DNA of 64,000 bases. It comes from Flagellimonas hymeniacidonis (GTDB lineage Bacteria; Bacteroidota; Bacteroidia; Flavobacteriales; Flavobacteriaceae). The stretch lies in contig NZ_VRUR01000001.1 in assembly GCF_008040165.1 (NCBI RefSeq), forward strand, positions 1,755,349 to 1,819,348, read 5' to 3'. Of this stretch, positions 8,795-18,171 are shown one piece after another. The notes beneath the pieces were generated by a model. It ran no database searches, had not been told where the DNA came from, and saw only the letters and a list, made by a program, of their open reading frames with translations. How positions within the stretch are numbered: position 1 is the first letter of the stretch; the number at the start of each line of letters is the position of its first letter. The position numbers and the translations under genes are program-made.

Positions 8795-10174
8795 ATGAGA
8801 AAGCTATTCTTTTCATCTCTAGCACTTGTTTTTTTACTCAGTAGTTGTGGTTCAAAATCAAGGTCAAAAGGTGAACTCGTTGGAGCCCAAGGAAAAAAGT
8901 GGTATCCTGAGAAACCCTACGGAATGGAACTGATTCCCCGCGGCTCCTTTGTTATGGGTAAGGCTGAAGAGGATCAGGCGAAAGTATTGAACGCTCCCAC
9001 AAGAACAGTTACTGTACGTTCTTTTTATATGGACGATACGGAAATCACAAATAGTGAGTACCGACAGTTTGTAGAGTGGGTAAAAGATTCCATTACCAGA
9101 ACCAAATTGGCCATTCTTGCCGATGAACTGGGTATTAGCCCAGAAGATGAAGGTATTGGAGAGTACGCGTTTAAAGATGCTGATACCACGAAAATGTCAG
9201 TTTACGACAAATATATGCTTGATAACTACGCTGGTTTAGGTGAAACCGGTTACGAAGGTAGAGCATTAAATACCGATGTTGATTTGGTATGGGATACATC
9301 TGAATATCCAGATGAGTATTACGCTGAGGTAATGGACTCCATATACATTCCTGAAGAGGAGAGTTATAATGGACTAAGAACCATAGATGTTACCCAACTT
9401 AAATACAAGTATAATTGGATGGATATTGAAGCTGCCGCGCGAGCTAAAACTGGCAGAAGAAAAGATTTCATTAAACAAGAGGAATTGGAGATTTACCCAG
9501 ATACTACGGTATGGATCAAGGATTTTGAATATTCCTATAACGAACCTATGCACAATGACTATTTTTGGCACGATGCATACAGTGAATATCCCGTTGTTGG
9601 GGTAAACTGGCAACAGGCCAAAGCATTTTGTTCTTGGAGAACCAAGTTTAAAAATGATGACCAAAAAAGTCGTGGAAAGCAGTTTGTGAACCAATTTAGA
9701 TTACCGACTGAAGCGGAATGGGAATATGCGGCTAGAGGTGGTATTGATGGAGGAACGTACCCTTGGGGTGGACCTTATGTGATTAGTGATACAGGTTGTT
9801 TTATGGCCAACTTTAAGCCTCAACGTGGAGATTATGCCGCAGATGCTGCATTGTATACTGTTGAAGCTAAGTCGTACGAGCCAAACGAATACAATTTATA
9901 TAATATGGCGGGTAACGTATCTGAGTGGACCAGCTCCAGTTTTGATCAAGGCGCCTATGAATATTTGTCTACAATGAATCCGAATATTGGTTCAGGACAG
10001 AACAAAAGAAAAGTAATCCGTGGAGGATCTTGGAAAGATGTTGCTTATTTCTTGCAGGTAAGTACCAGAGATTATGAATATCAAGATTCCGCGAGAAGCT
10101 ACATTGGTTTCCGTACCGTTCAAGATTATATGGGCGAAGAGGATTCAACCAAGGGACAAGGGCTTCCAAACTAA
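8795..10174 (+). CDS. gldK: GldK, type IX secretion ring lipoprotein
   Basis: Outer-membrane lipoprotein that with GldN forms the periplasmic ring of the type IX secretion/gliding machine. Signal peptide with lipobox LLSS-C (about residue 18). The rest is a formylglycine-generating-enzyme/sulfatase-modifying-factor fold: YGMELIPRGSFVMG near residue 42, DDTEITNSEYRQFVEW, FRLPTEAEWEYAARGG, NMAGNVSEW, VIRGGSWKD and SYIGFRTV. Like other GldK proteins it uses this fold structurally. The 459-residue length fits. First gene of gldKLMN; no convincing TAnnTTTG box is seen in the 120-base gap before it, so it may share transcription with topA. Confidence 0.97.
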   Translation: MRKLFFSSLALVFLLSSCGSKSRSKGELVGAQGKKWYPEKPYGMELIPRGSFVMGKAEEDQAKVLNAPTRTVTVRSFYMDDTEITNSEYRQFVEWVKDSITRTKLAILADELGISPEDEGIGEYAFKDADTTKMSVYDKYMLDNYAGLGETGYEGRALNTDVDLVWDTSEYPDEYYAEVMDSIYIPEEESYNGLRTIDVTQLKYKYNWMDIEAAARAKTGRRKDFIKQEELEIYPDTTVWIKDFEYSYNEPMHNDYFWHDAYSEYPVVGVNWQQAKAFCSWRTKFKNDDQKSRGKQFVNQFRLPTEAEWEYAARGGIDGGTYPWGGPYVISDTGCFMANFKPQRGDYAADAALYTVEAKSYEPNEYNLYNMAGNVSEWTSSSFDQGAYEYLSTMNPNIGSGQNKRKVIRGGSWKDVAYFLQVSTRDYEYQDSARSYIGFRTVQDYMGEEDSTKGQGLPN

Positions 10175-10255
10175 ATAAAACAATAATAAACGAGAGAGCA
10201 TTATATAAACCAGTAACCAAATACTTATTTATATAACTTAATTAAAATTAGAATT

Positions 10256-10906
10256 ATGGCACAGTCAAAATCAACAAAAAAACTGTTTAACATGGCCTAC
10301 GGGCTTGGAGCATCAGTAGTAATTATTGGTGCGTTATTTAAGATCCTTCACTGGGAATTTGGACCACTAACCGGTGGATTGCTTCTTGCTGTTGGACTTA
10401 TTACCGAAGCATTGATCTTTGCTATTAGTGCATTTGAACCAGTAGACGATGAATACGATTGGTCTTTGGTATATCCTGAATTGAACAATGGTCAATCTAA
10501 AGGAAACAAAAATGACGCTAAGCAAGCTAAAGAAGCTGAAGGTCTTCTTTCTAGAAAACTGGATGATCTTTTAAAAGAAGCTAATATCGATTCTGAGCTT
10601 TTCACAAGTTTAGGTGATAGTATCAAGAATTTTGAAGGTGCCGCTAAAGGTATTGCTCCTACTACAGATGCTATTCAGCATACGAAGAAGTATTCTGAGG
10701 AATTGTCTCATGCTGCAGCTCAAATGGAGTCTTTGAACAGTTTGTACAAAGTACAATTGGAAAGCGCAAGCAGACAAGCTTCTATTAACGAAGAAGTAGT
10801 ACAAAACGCTGGTGCATTAAAAGATCAGATGGAATCTTTGGCAACAAACCTTTCTTCTTTGAATGGAGTATATGGTGGTATGTTGTCTGCTATGGCGAAA
10901 AACTAA
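10256..10906 (+). CDS. gldL: GldL, inner-membrane motor protein of type IX secretion
   Basis: Cytoplasmic-membrane protein that forms, with GldM, the proton-driven motor of type IX secretion and gliding. Two transmembrane helices lie near residues 13-33 and 37-60, with the conserved segment ALFKILHWEFGPLTGG between and within them; the buried Glu at about residue 49 region (ITEALIF) fits the family. The remaining 150 residues are a cytoplasmic, partly coiled-coil tail (repeated A/Q/S-rich heptads around 120-200). The length of 216 residues is typical. It is 81 bases after gldK and 63 before gldM. Confidence 0.97.
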   Translation: MAQSKSTKKLFNMAYGLGASVVIIGALFKILHWEFGPLTGGLLLAVGLITEALIFAISAFEPVDDEYDWSLVYPELNNGQSKGNKNDAKQAKEAEGLLSRKLDDLLKEANIDSELFTSLGDSIKNFEGAAKGIAPTTDAIQHTKKYSEELSHAAAQMESLNSLYKVQLESASRQASINEEVVQNAGALKDQMESLATNLSSLNGVYGGMLSAMAKN

Positions 10907-10969
10907 TTAGGGATTTGATTAAAATACCAAACCCAGATCAAATTAATTATTAATTCTAATTAGATAAAC

Positions 10970-12529
10970 ATGGCATCAGGAAAACAAACCCCACGTCAGA
11001 AGATGATCAACCTTATGTACTTGATCTTCATTGCGATGTTGGCCTTAAATATGAGTAAGGAAGTTCTTGCGGCGTTCGGTATCATGAACGAAAAGCTTGA
11101 GACTTCCAATATCAAGACTACAGAAAGTAACGATAACTTTTTGGCCAGTCTTGAAACCAAAGCTTCTGAAGACGAAAAGAAGTATGGTGAATTATATCAA
11201 AATGCCCAAAAGATAAAAAGCTTATCCCAAGAGTATTTTGATTACTTGGAGACCCTTAAGAAAGGTATGACCGAAAAACTTGAAGACCCTAAGGATTATG
11301 CAAGAATGGACAATTCTGATTATTTAGATCAGAAACTTTTTCAAGGAGATAACCTATCTAAAGAAGGTAAGGAATTCATGAAAAGAATTACCGACTATAA
11401 AACCCAAGTTGCCGCTATTGCGCCAGCAGCTCTTAAAGAAGCGGTTAACGATCGTTTCCAAACAGGGGATGCAAATGGTAAAGTAGCGAAAAGAGACGGT
11501 ACAAAGCAAGATTGGATCAACTATCACTACGAAGGGTATCCTTTAGTAGCTTCTTTGGCTAAATTAACATCGCTACAAGCCGATGTTAAGGCTACTGAGG
11601 AAGATGCGTTGAAATCAATGTTGGAAGGTGAGCTTACAAATCAAGTTTCCTTGACAAACTTTGCTACTTCTTTGTTGGCTTCTAAGTCTGCTTTCTACAA
11701 TGGAGATAAGTACGATGGTAAGATTATTATCAGTAAAACAGATAAAACATCTACACCTGTGAAGGCTGAATTGACTTTGGACGGTAGAAAACTGACTGAA
11801 GGAAAAGATTATAAGCTAGAAGCTGGTGGTATTCAAATGTTGATTGGTGCCGGTAATCCTGGTGATCATGAAATAGTTGGTACAATGTTCTTTATGCAAG
11901 ATGGAGAGGAAATTCCTGTAGAAGTGAAAAATTCTTTTGCTACAATTTCCAAGCCCAATGCTGCTGTAATTGCTGCAGATAAGATGAATGTGGTATACCG
12001 TGGGGTATCTAACCCAATGACGATATCCATTCCTGGTATTCCAGATAACAAAGTTTCTGCATCTGCTCCTGGACTTTCAAAAAGAAGTGGAAGTAGATAT
12101 GTTATGAATCCTGGAACCGGTAGAGAGGTTACCATCAATGCTTCAGGTGTTTTACCTGATGGTCAAAGAATCAATACCCCTGCTACGTTCCGTATCAAGG
12201 ATATTCCAAGACCAGGAGGTACCGTACGTGGTGAAGCTGGTAGCGTTAAGATGCCAAGAAGAAACCTAGAGATTTCTACGGTTGGTGCAATGTTGGAAGA
12301 CTTTGATTTTGACTTGAATCTTGCTGTAAGCGGATTTAAATTTAAAGTGCCAGGTCAGCCTACAATTGTAGTAAACGGAAATAAATTGGATGGAAGAGCT
12401 AAATCTGCTTTGAAAAGAGCTAAAAGAGGTGAAGCTGTTCAAATATTTGATATCAAAGCCTACATTTCCAACAATAAGACCTATAAGTTGAAAAAGGTCT
12501 CTCCAGTTGTTGTAGAGCTTACAAACTAA
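10970..12529 (+). CDS. gldM: GldM, periplasm-spanning shaft of the type IX motor
   Basis: A single N-terminal transmembrane helix (LMYLIFIAMLALNMSKEVL, about residues 15-33) is followed by a long periplasmic part built of four domains. It transmits motion from the GldL motor to the GldK/GldN ring. The start MASGKQTPRQKMINLMYLIF is the characteristic GldM N-terminus, and the length (519) fits. Domain D1 is helical (about residues 36-220); the rest is beta-rich. The gene is between gldL and gldN, 18 bases before gldN. Confidence 0.97.
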   Translation: MASGKQTPRQKMINLMYLIFIAMLALNMSKEVLAAFGIMNEKLETSNIKTTESNDNFLASLETKASEDEKKYGELYQNAQKIKSLSQEYFDYLETLKKGMTEKLEDPKDYARMDNSDYLDQKLFQGDNLSKEGKEFMKRITDYKTQVAAIAPAALKEAVNDRFQTGDANGKVAKRDGTKQDWINYHYEGYPLVASLAKLTSLQADVKATEEDALKSMLEGELTNQVSLTNFATSLLASKSAFYNGDKYDGKIIISKTDKTSTPVKAELTLDGRKLTEGKDYKLEAGGIQMLIGAGNPGDHEIVGTMFFMQDGEEIPVEVKNSFATISKPNAAVIAADKMNVVYRGVSNPMTISIPGIPDNKVSASAPGLSKRSGSRYVMNPGTGREVTINASGVLPDGQRINTPATFRIKDIPRPGGTVRGEAGSVKMPRRNLEISTVGAMLEDFDFDLNLAVSGFKFKVPGQPTIVVNGNKLDGRAKSALKRAKRGEAVQIFDIKAYISNNKTYKLKKVSPVVVELTN

Positions 12530-12547
12530 AAAAGTATACAGATAATC

Positions 12548-13450
12548 ATGAATTGGAAAAATGCATTATTAATTGGAGCTTTAAGCTTAGTACCTGTATC
12601 AATAATGGCTCAGGCAAACATTTTGAACGCCAAGTTGCCACAAGAAATAGGGATAAAGACTGAAGCTCAAATAGAACAGGACAACGATGCCCCACTGGAA
12701 TATGGATATACAGATGATAGAGATATCCTTTGGTCCAAAACAATTTGGGAGGTAATTGACCTGGATGAGCGTGTTAACTTTCCATTATACTACCCAACCG
12801 ATACCATAGGTATTGGAGCGGACAGAAGGTCGTTATACCATGTTTTGATGAAGAATATCAAAAATGGAAACTTGACCGAAGTATATACGGACTCTTACTT
12901 CACTGAAAAGCGAAAGTTTGAGGATTTAAACGCTACATTGAGCAAAGTGGATACCACGGATCTTGGATATGAACAAATCAATGCAGGAGAACAACTTTCT
13001 GAAGAGTTTATCAACAGAAGGGATTTAAATGCAGCGGATATTGAAGAATATCGTATAAAGGGAATGTGGTATTTTGATAAGCGTCAAGGAGAACTGAAGT
13101 ACCGCCTATTAGGTATTGCACCAGTAGCTCCAGATGTAAACTTTGTGGATGATGAGTCTGTAGATCCAGGCGAGAACAAAGTTGAGCTGTTTTGGGTATG
13201 GTATCCAGCGGCAAGACAAGTGTTGCACGAAGCCAAGGTCTATAATCAACGTAATTCTGCACGTCCTATCACCTTTGATATGCTGTTGAACGCAAGACGT
13301 TTTAATGCAATAATATACAAGGAGGACAACGTGCACGGAGATCGCGAGATTGACGATTACGTTTTTGACAATGCACTGTTTCAGTTATTGGAAGCCAAAC
13401 GTATTAAGGAGGTTATCCGAGATAGGGAGCAAGACATGTGGGCTTATTAG
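12548..13450 (+). CDS. gldN: GldN, type IX secretion ring protein
   Basis: Exported periplasmic partner of GldK in the ring complex. A cleavable signal peptide (ALLIGALSLVPVSIMAQ, with AQA after it) is followed by the family's DRDILWSKTIWEVIDLDERVN segment split over residues 60-80, and a conserved C-terminal region with VELFWVWYPAARQVLH and NARRFNAIIYKEDNVHGDREI. Length 300 is normal. Last gene of the operon; a strong intrinsic terminator follows 38 bases after the stop. Confidence 0.97.
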   Translation: MNWKNALLIGALSLVPVSIMAQANILNAKLPQEIGIKTEAQIEQDNDAPLEYGYTDDRDILWSKTIWEVIDLDERVNFPLYYPTDTIGIGADRRSLYHVLMKNIKNGNLTEVYTDSYFTEKRKFEDLNATLSKVDTTDLGYEQINAGEQLSEEFINRRDLNAADIEEYRIKGMWYFDKRQGELKYRLLGIAPVAPDVNFVDDESVDPGENKVELFWVWYPAARQVLHEAKVYNQRNSARPITFDMLLNARRFNAIIYKEDNVHGDREIDDYVFDNALFQLLEAKRIKEVIRDREQDMWAY

Positions 13451-13487
13451 GCCTTAAAGATTAAACTTTCCAATTCAATTCATATAG

Positions 13488-13512
13488 ACGCCGCACTTTT
13501 GTGCGGCGTTTT
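13488..13512 (+). terminator. Strong intrinsic terminator of gldKLMN
   Basis: Perfect 9-base stem ACGCCGCAC (13488-13496) with GTGCGGCGT (13501-13509), TTTT loop, and T-rich tail. It closes the gld operon. Confidence 0.95.
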
Positions 13513-13580
13513 TATTTTGACCCAATTTGTTGTTTCCGAAACCTCCATGAAATCAGGTTTAGGATGCCTATTTTTGTGGT

Positions 13581-14636
13581 ATGCTTGATTATATAGTTGT
13601 TGGTCTGGGATTGGCTGGAATATCCTTTTGTGAAACGCTCGAAAAACAAGGGAAATCCTATAATGTGGTTACAGATGCTTCCCAGCAAGCTTCCTTGGTT
13701 GCGGGCGGATTGTACAATCCAGTAATCTTGAAAAGGTTTACCATGGCTTGGAAGGCCAAAGAACAAATGGAATTGGCCCTTCCATTTTATAAGGCCTTAG
13801 AGCAGAAGCTAGGAGTTACATTGGATTACAAAATTCCTGTACTCAGAAGATTTACTTCAATTGAAGAACAAAATTTATGGTTTCAAGCTGCGGACCGTCC
13901 TGGTCTCGATTATTTCTTAGCTACTACCATCGTTCAAAATAATAATCCGAATATTGATGCTCCATTTGGTTTAGGCCAAGTAAAGCATACTGGGCGAATA
14001 GACACCAAAACATTGCTTAAGGCTTATGCAGCATCTTTGGATCAACAGGGACTGCTACATAAAGAATCGTTTGATTTTTCTCATTTTAAGGTGTTTGAAG
14101 GCCATATTTCTTATAAATCAATAAATGCCAAGCGGATTGTATTTGCTACGGGCTACGGGCTTAAAAGCAACCCCTTTTTCAACTATTTGCCATTAAATGG
14201 CACAAAAGGAGAGTTGTTGACCATTAAAGCACCTGATTTAAAAGAGAATAGTGTAATTAAATCCTCCGCATTTAGTATTCCGCAGGGAGATAATTTATAT
14301 CTGTTGGGCGCAACCTATAAATGGAAAGATAAAACCAATACGCCTACAGAAGATGCAAAAAGTGAGCTTCTTGAAAAATCTAAGAGCTTTTTAAACTGTG
14401 ATTTTGAAGTTGTAAAACACGTAGCGGGAATACGACCAACAGTGACTGATAGAAGACCTCTTGTCGGACAGCATCCCGAACATAGAAACCTCTATGTTTT
14501 AAATGGCTTTGGTTCCAGAGGAGTGCTTATTGCCCCATATGCTTCAGAACAACTATTTAATGCAATAGAAAACAATGAAGCTCTGGACCCAGAGATGAAT
14601 ATCCAAAGATTTACAAAAAAGCATTATTCAGCTTGA
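13581..14636 (+). CDS. FAD-dependent amino-acid oxidase-family oxidoreductase
   Basis: DAO-superfamily flavoprotein. The N-terminal dinucleotide fold is IVVGLGLAGISFCETLEKQG (GxGxxG), followed by VAGGLYNPVILKR, which resembles the second FAD segment. Near the C-terminus are VAGIRPTVTDRRPLVG and VLNGFGSRGVLIAPY, the usual FAD-closing motifs. At 351 residues it is a complete, compact member with no membrane anchor. The substrate cannot be read from sequence; relatives act on glycine, D-amino acids or as the MnmC oxidase half. It is convergent with the DUF983 gene and overlaps its 3' end by 13 bases. Confidence 0.87.
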   Translation: MLDYIVVGLGLAGISFCETLEKQGKSYNVVTDASQQASLVAGGLYNPVILKRFTMAWKAKEQMELALPFYKALEQKLGVTLDYKIPVLRRFTSIEEQNLWFQAADRPGLDYFLATTIVQNNNPNIDAPFGLGQVKHTGRIDTKTLLKAYAASLDQQGLLHKESFDFSHFKVFEGHISYKSINAKRIVFATGYGLKSNPFFNYLPLNGTKGELLTIKAPDLKENSVIKSSAFSIPQGDNLYLLGATYKWKDKTNTPTEDAKSELLEKSKSFLNCDFEVVKHVAGIRPTVTDRRPLVGQHPEHRNLYVLNGFGSRGVLIAPYASEQLFNAIENNEALDPEMNIQRFTKKHYSA

Positions 14637-15016
14637 CCTCTTACGCTGTTAGGTTCATATTTAATAAAAAAGTTGATCCAAATATTTCGGGATAAACGAA
14701 TAATCACTGGCATAAAGACCATCATGGTTATCACAATAGCAATAAAAGTGTTCACAAGTGATGCTCCCATAACTAGAAATGCAATAACAAATGCGGCCAC
14801 GGCAAAAGCTATTCCCACGCCATAACTTACATACATGGAACCATAAAAAAAGGAAGGCTCAATTTTGTATTTTGTATGGCAATGAGAGCATCGTTCGTGC
14901 ATTTTAAAAAGCTGGGATAGCACATACGGATTATTGTTGATGTACATTAGCTCTTCATGACACTTAGGACAACTTCCTGTTAAAATACTGTAGAGTTTGT
15001 TTCCTTTTTTTAACAT
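14624..15016 (-). CDS. DUF983 membrane protein
   Basis: The small protein has two CxxC pairs (SCPKCHEE and RCSHCHTK) like a zinc ribbon, then two transmembrane helices (SYGVGIAFAVAAFVIAFLV and a second near residues 90-110). This is the DUF983 arrangement; function unknown. The frame is open to an ATG at 15049, but the promoter-like TACTTTTG at 15040-15033 lies between the two ATGs, and MLKKGNKLYSIL is the usual family start, so 15016 is chosen (130 residues). Its end overlaps the convergent oxidoreductase gene by 13 bases. Confidence 0.88.
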   Translation of the reverse strand: MLKKGNKLYSILTGSCPKCHEELMYINNNPYVLSQLFKMHERCSHCHTKYKIEPSFFYGSMYVSYGVGIAFAVAAFVIAFLVMGASLVNTFIAIVITMMVFMPVIIRLSRNIWINFFIKYEPNSVRGQAE

Positions 15017-15032
15017 TTGCAGCGATTTTGTA

Positions 15033-15040
15033 CAAAAGTA
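15033..15040 (-). promoter_or_regulatory. Putative -7 box of the DUF983 gene
   Basis: TACTTTTG on the minus strand matches TAnnTTTG and ends 16 bases before the ATG at 15016. It decides the start choice. No clear TTG is seen at the upstream distance. Confidence 0.5.
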
Positions 15041-15081
15041 CTCATTCACACATTTTTGTTTTGTAATTCAGGTCACATAAA

Positions 15082-16992
15082 ATGCTAAATATTCATAACC
15101 TTTCTGTCGCTTTTGGAGGCGAGTATCTTTTTGAAGAAATCGCCTTTCGACTAAATGGTGGTACTAGGGTTGGCCTGATTGGAAAAAATGGAGCCGGAAA
15201 ATCTACTTTGCTGAAATTACTTTCCAAAGAAATAGCACCGGATTCGGGTACTATAGCGACTGAAAAGGATACAAAGATTGGGTTTTTAAAACAGGACATT
15301 GATTTTGAACTGGGAAGAACGGTTTTGGAGGAATCCTATCAGGCATTTACGGAAATCAAGGAGCTGGAACAAAAGCTGGAAGGAATAAACAAAGGATTGG
15401 CTGAGCGCACCGATTATGAAAGTGAGTCGTATAATCAACTTATGGTCGATTTAACGGATGTTTCGCATCGGTATGAGATTCTGGGCGGATATAATTACCA
15501 AGGCGATACGGAAAAAGTATTGTTAGGTCTTGGTTTTAAAAGAGAGGACTTTACTAAAGTAACTGATACATTCTCTGGCGGATGGCGTATGCGTATAGAG
15601 TTGGCAAAACTATTGCTTCAAAATAATGATGTCCTTCTTTTAGATGAACCTACCAACCATTTGGATATCGAATCCATTATTTGGCTGGAACAGTTTCTTA
15701 AAAACTATCCCGGAGCCGTGGTTATTGTTTCCCATGATAAAATGTTCTTGGACAATGTTACCAATAGAACCATTGAGATATCATTGGGGCGCATATATGA
15801 CTACAATAAACCCTATTCCAAGTTTTTGGAGTTGCGGAATGAAATCAAGGAACAACAACTGAGTGCTCAAAAAAATCAGGAAAAGCAAATACAGCAAACA
15901 GAGAAACTCATTGAAAAGTTTAGGGCAAAGGCCACAAAAGCTTCCATGGCACAATCGCTCATAAAAAAACTGGATAAGATTGAACGTATTGAAGTTGATG
16001 AAGATGACAATAGTGTAATGAATGTACGATTTCCAGTGTCCATAACTCCTGGGAAGGTGGTTGCAGAACTGGAAAATTTATCTAAATACTACGGGGAGAA
16101 ACGGGTTCTTGAAGGTATTGATTTGCTGGTAGAACGGGGTAGCAAAACAGCCTTTGTAGGTCAGAATGGACAGGGAAAGACCACTTTGGCGAAAGTTATG
16201 GTGGGAGAGTTGGAGTATGGGGGTAAGCTCAAGATAGGACATAACGTACAAGTAGGGTATTTTGCGCAAAACCAAGCTGAGTATTTGGATGGTAGTAAAA
16301 CTGTTCTGGATACTATGATTGATGCAGCAAATGAGAAGAATCGGAGTAAAGTGAGGGATATTTTAGGCTCTTTTTTGTTTAGGGGAGATGAGGTGGATAA
16401 ATACGTAAAGGTACTTTCAGGTGGAGAGCGCAATCGCTTGGCTTTAGCTAAAATGTTATTGGAACCATTCAATGTATTGATCATGGATGAGCCTACCAAT
16501 CATCTCGACATTAAATCCAAGAATGTATTAAAGCAGGCGTTGCAAAACTTTGAAGGCACTTTGATTTTAGTATCCCATGATCGAGATTTTTTGCAAGGGC
16601 TAACAGATAGAGTTTACGAATTCAAAGAAGGTAAAATTAAGGAGTATCTAGGTGATATTGATTTTTATTTGGAACAGCGAAAAGCTGAAGATTTCAGGAA
16701 AATCGAAAAGGGAGAGAAAGTTCAAGTAAGGCCTAAAGTTGAAGAAAAGAAGAACGATTATCAAACACAAAAGAAGTTAAAGTCCCTAAAAAATAGACTA
16801 AGCGGAGTAGAAAATAAGATTTCCCAGCTAGAAAAAGATATCGCTGAAACTGACCACAACCTCCTTATGGATTACGATACCACTATTGCTAAACCTAACT
16901 TTTTTGATGAATATCAAGAAAAAAAGGACCTTTTGGAATCCCTTATGGAAGAGTGGGAAAAACTCTCTGGCGAGCTTGAACAATTGACCTAA
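15082..16992 (+). CDS. ABC-F family ATPase (Uup/EttA-like)
   Basis: Soluble tandem ATPase without membrane segments; ABC-F proteins act on ribosomes. Each half has a Walker A (GKNGAGKST near residue 33; GQNGQGKTT near residue 359), a signature (FSGGWRMRIELAKL; LSGGERNRLALAKM) and a Walker B (LLLDEPTNHLD; LIMDEPTNHLD). The inter-domain linker (about 245-315) is charged and helical, as in the P-site tRNA interaction motif. A C-terminal coiled coil (about 560-636) resembles the Uup tail. At 636 residues the protein is complete. It is divergent from the DUF983 gene. Confidence 0.95.
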   Translation: MLNIHNLSVAFGGEYLFEEIAFRLNGGTRVGLIGKNGAGKSTLLKLLSKEIAPDSGTIATEKDTKIGFLKQDIDFELGRTVLEESYQAFTEIKELEQKLEGINKGLAERTDYESESYNQLMVDLTDVSHRYEILGGYNYQGDTEKVLLGLGFKREDFTKVTDTFSGGWRMRIELAKLLLQNNDVLLLDEPTNHLDIESIIWLEQFLKNYPGAVVIVSHDKMFLDNVTNRTIEISLGRIYDYNKPYSKFLELRNEIKEQQLSAQKNQEKQIQQTEKLIEKFRAKATKASMAQSLIKKLDKIERIEVDEDDNSVMNVRFPVSITPGKVVAELENLSKYYGEKRVLEGIDLLVERGSKTAFVGQNGQGKTTLAKVMVGELEYGGKLKIGHNVQVGYFAQNQAEYLDGSKTVLDTMIDAANEKNRSKVRDILGSFLFRGDEVDKYVKVLSGGERNRLALAKMLLEPFNVLIMDEPTNHLDIKSKNVLKQALQNFEGTLILVSHDRDFLQGLTDRVYEFKEGKIKEYLGDIDFYLEQRKAEDFRKIEKGEKVQVRPKVEEKKNDYQTQKKLKSLKNRLSGVENKISQLEKDIAETDHNLLMDYDTTIAKPNFFDEYQEKKDLLESLMEEWEKLSGELEQLT

Positions 16993-17061
16993 AGGCAACA
17001 TGCCTGGTGCTTCACCACATATTTAAGCCCTTTTACAACAAATTTACCGTGCTACACCCAT

Positions 17062-17104
17062 TTAATTTGTAGGTATTTAGGTTCTGCACTTAATTTGTAA
17101 GTAA
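17062..17104 (+). repeat. Two copies of a 14-base direct repeat upstream of the LRR gene
   Basis: TTAATTTGTAGGTA (17062-17075) and TTAATTTGTAAGTA (17091-17104) differ at one position and start 29 bases apart, ending 26 bases before the LRR start codon. They may be regulator half-sites or a small duplication. Confidence 0.5.
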
Positions 17105-17130
17105 ATTCTTATGAATTGAAGTTTTTGCCT

Positions 17131-18015
17131 ATGTTTAAACTAACCATTTTTCTCATTTTTTTATGCTCATTTAATGGTGTAATAGCCTCAATAGAGATTT
17201 CTCAAAAGGAAAAAAATGCACTAATTGATCTTTACCATAGTACAAATGGTAAAGAATGGAGTGCCTCTTGGGATTTAAATGCTCCTGTTAATACATGGAA
17301 GGGTGTTGAATTAATGGATAATCATGTAGTAGGAATAAATCTCTTTAGGAATAACTTGGAAGGTGTTCTTCCAGAGAGTATAGGAAGACTCAGATACCTA
17401 ACCCATTTAAACCTTGCTTTCAACAACATAACAGGCGTATTGCCAAAAGATATTGTTAAGCTTAAAAGCCTAAAAGTGCTGCGACTCGAAATGAATCGTA
17501 TTAAAGGCTCTTTACCTTTGGGAATAGGGCAACTTAAAGAATTACAGGTGTTTTCCATGTTTAATAACTTCTTAAGCGGGTCTATACCTTCAACTTTTGG
17601 TGAATTGAATAACCTGCGGGAGTTGAATTTATCAAGCAATAATTTAAAAGGCCTTATTCCAACTACCATAGGAAATCTTACAAAACTAGAGGCTTTGGGA
17701 CTTTTTGAAAACAATCTTGAAGGAACCATACCAGTGGAAATGGGGAAATTAGGCCAATTAAGAGAACTGGTGCTAGCCAACAATCAGCTAGGAGGAGAAA
17801 TTCCTTCAGAATTTAGTCAATTGGCAAGTTTAAAAATATTACAGATTCAAAATAACAGGTTCAAATCTTATAAAGGTCTCCGAGAAATGGATACCCAGCA
17901 ATTTCTGGTCTTTGATACAGATGAAAAAACATTAAATCCAAAGTTCAACGAAATCCAACTACAACGCACTAGAATGGCGGATACAAAATTTGAAGATGTT
18001 GACGATAATGAGTAG
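17131..18015 (+). CDS. Secreted plant-type leucine-rich-repeat protein
   Basis: The protein has a signal peptide (FKLTIFLIFLCSFNGVIAS) followed by an N-terminal cap that resembles plant LRRNT (EKNALIDLYHSTNGKEW, SASWDL, NTWKGVEL). Six to seven repeats of about 24 residues follow, with the pattern LxxLxxLxLxxNxLxGxIPxxIGxL (for example LRELNLSSNNLKGLIPTTIG). That IP-containing class is best known from plant receptors. The tail after the repeats has no sorting domain I recognise. The start at 17131 is chosen because it begins the signal peptide; the frame also opens at a TTG at 17116. A terminator follows. Binding partner unknown. Confidence 0.88.
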   Translation: MFKLTIFLIFLCSFNGVIASIEISQKEKNALIDLYHSTNGKEWSASWDLNAPVNTWKGVELMDNHVVGINLFRNNLEGVLPESIGRLRYLTHLNLAFNNITGVLPKDIVKLKSLKVLRLEMNRIKGSLPLGIGQLKELQVFSMFNNFLSGSIPSTFGELNNLRELNLSSNNLKGLIPTTIGNLTKLEALGLFENNLEGTIPVEMGKLGQLRELVLANNQLGGEIPSEFSQLASLKILQIQNNRFKSYKGLREMDTQQFLVFDTDEKTLNPKFNEIQLQRTRMADTKFEDVDDNE

Positions 18016-18042
18016 TTAGTTATACTTTAGTTTGTTTGGTTT

Positions 18043-18071
18043 GGGGATGCAGGCGTGTATCCCCTTTTTTT
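18043..18071 (+). terminator. Intrinsic terminator after the LRR gene
   Basis: Stem GGGGAT (18043-18048) with ATCCCC (18059-18064), 10-base loop, then seven T to 18071. Confidence 0.9.
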
Positions 18072-18171
18072 GTTCAGAAAAGCTAATTATTCACTAAACA
18101 ATTTATGAAATATTTAACCATACTACCCTTTGGAAGCGAATAGTTTTGCAAAAGACTAATTCATCCTATAT

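Noticed and set aside
16990..17010. AGGCA/TGCCT hairpin after the ABC-F gene
   Set aside because: Only five pairs and no T tract, so not a terminator.
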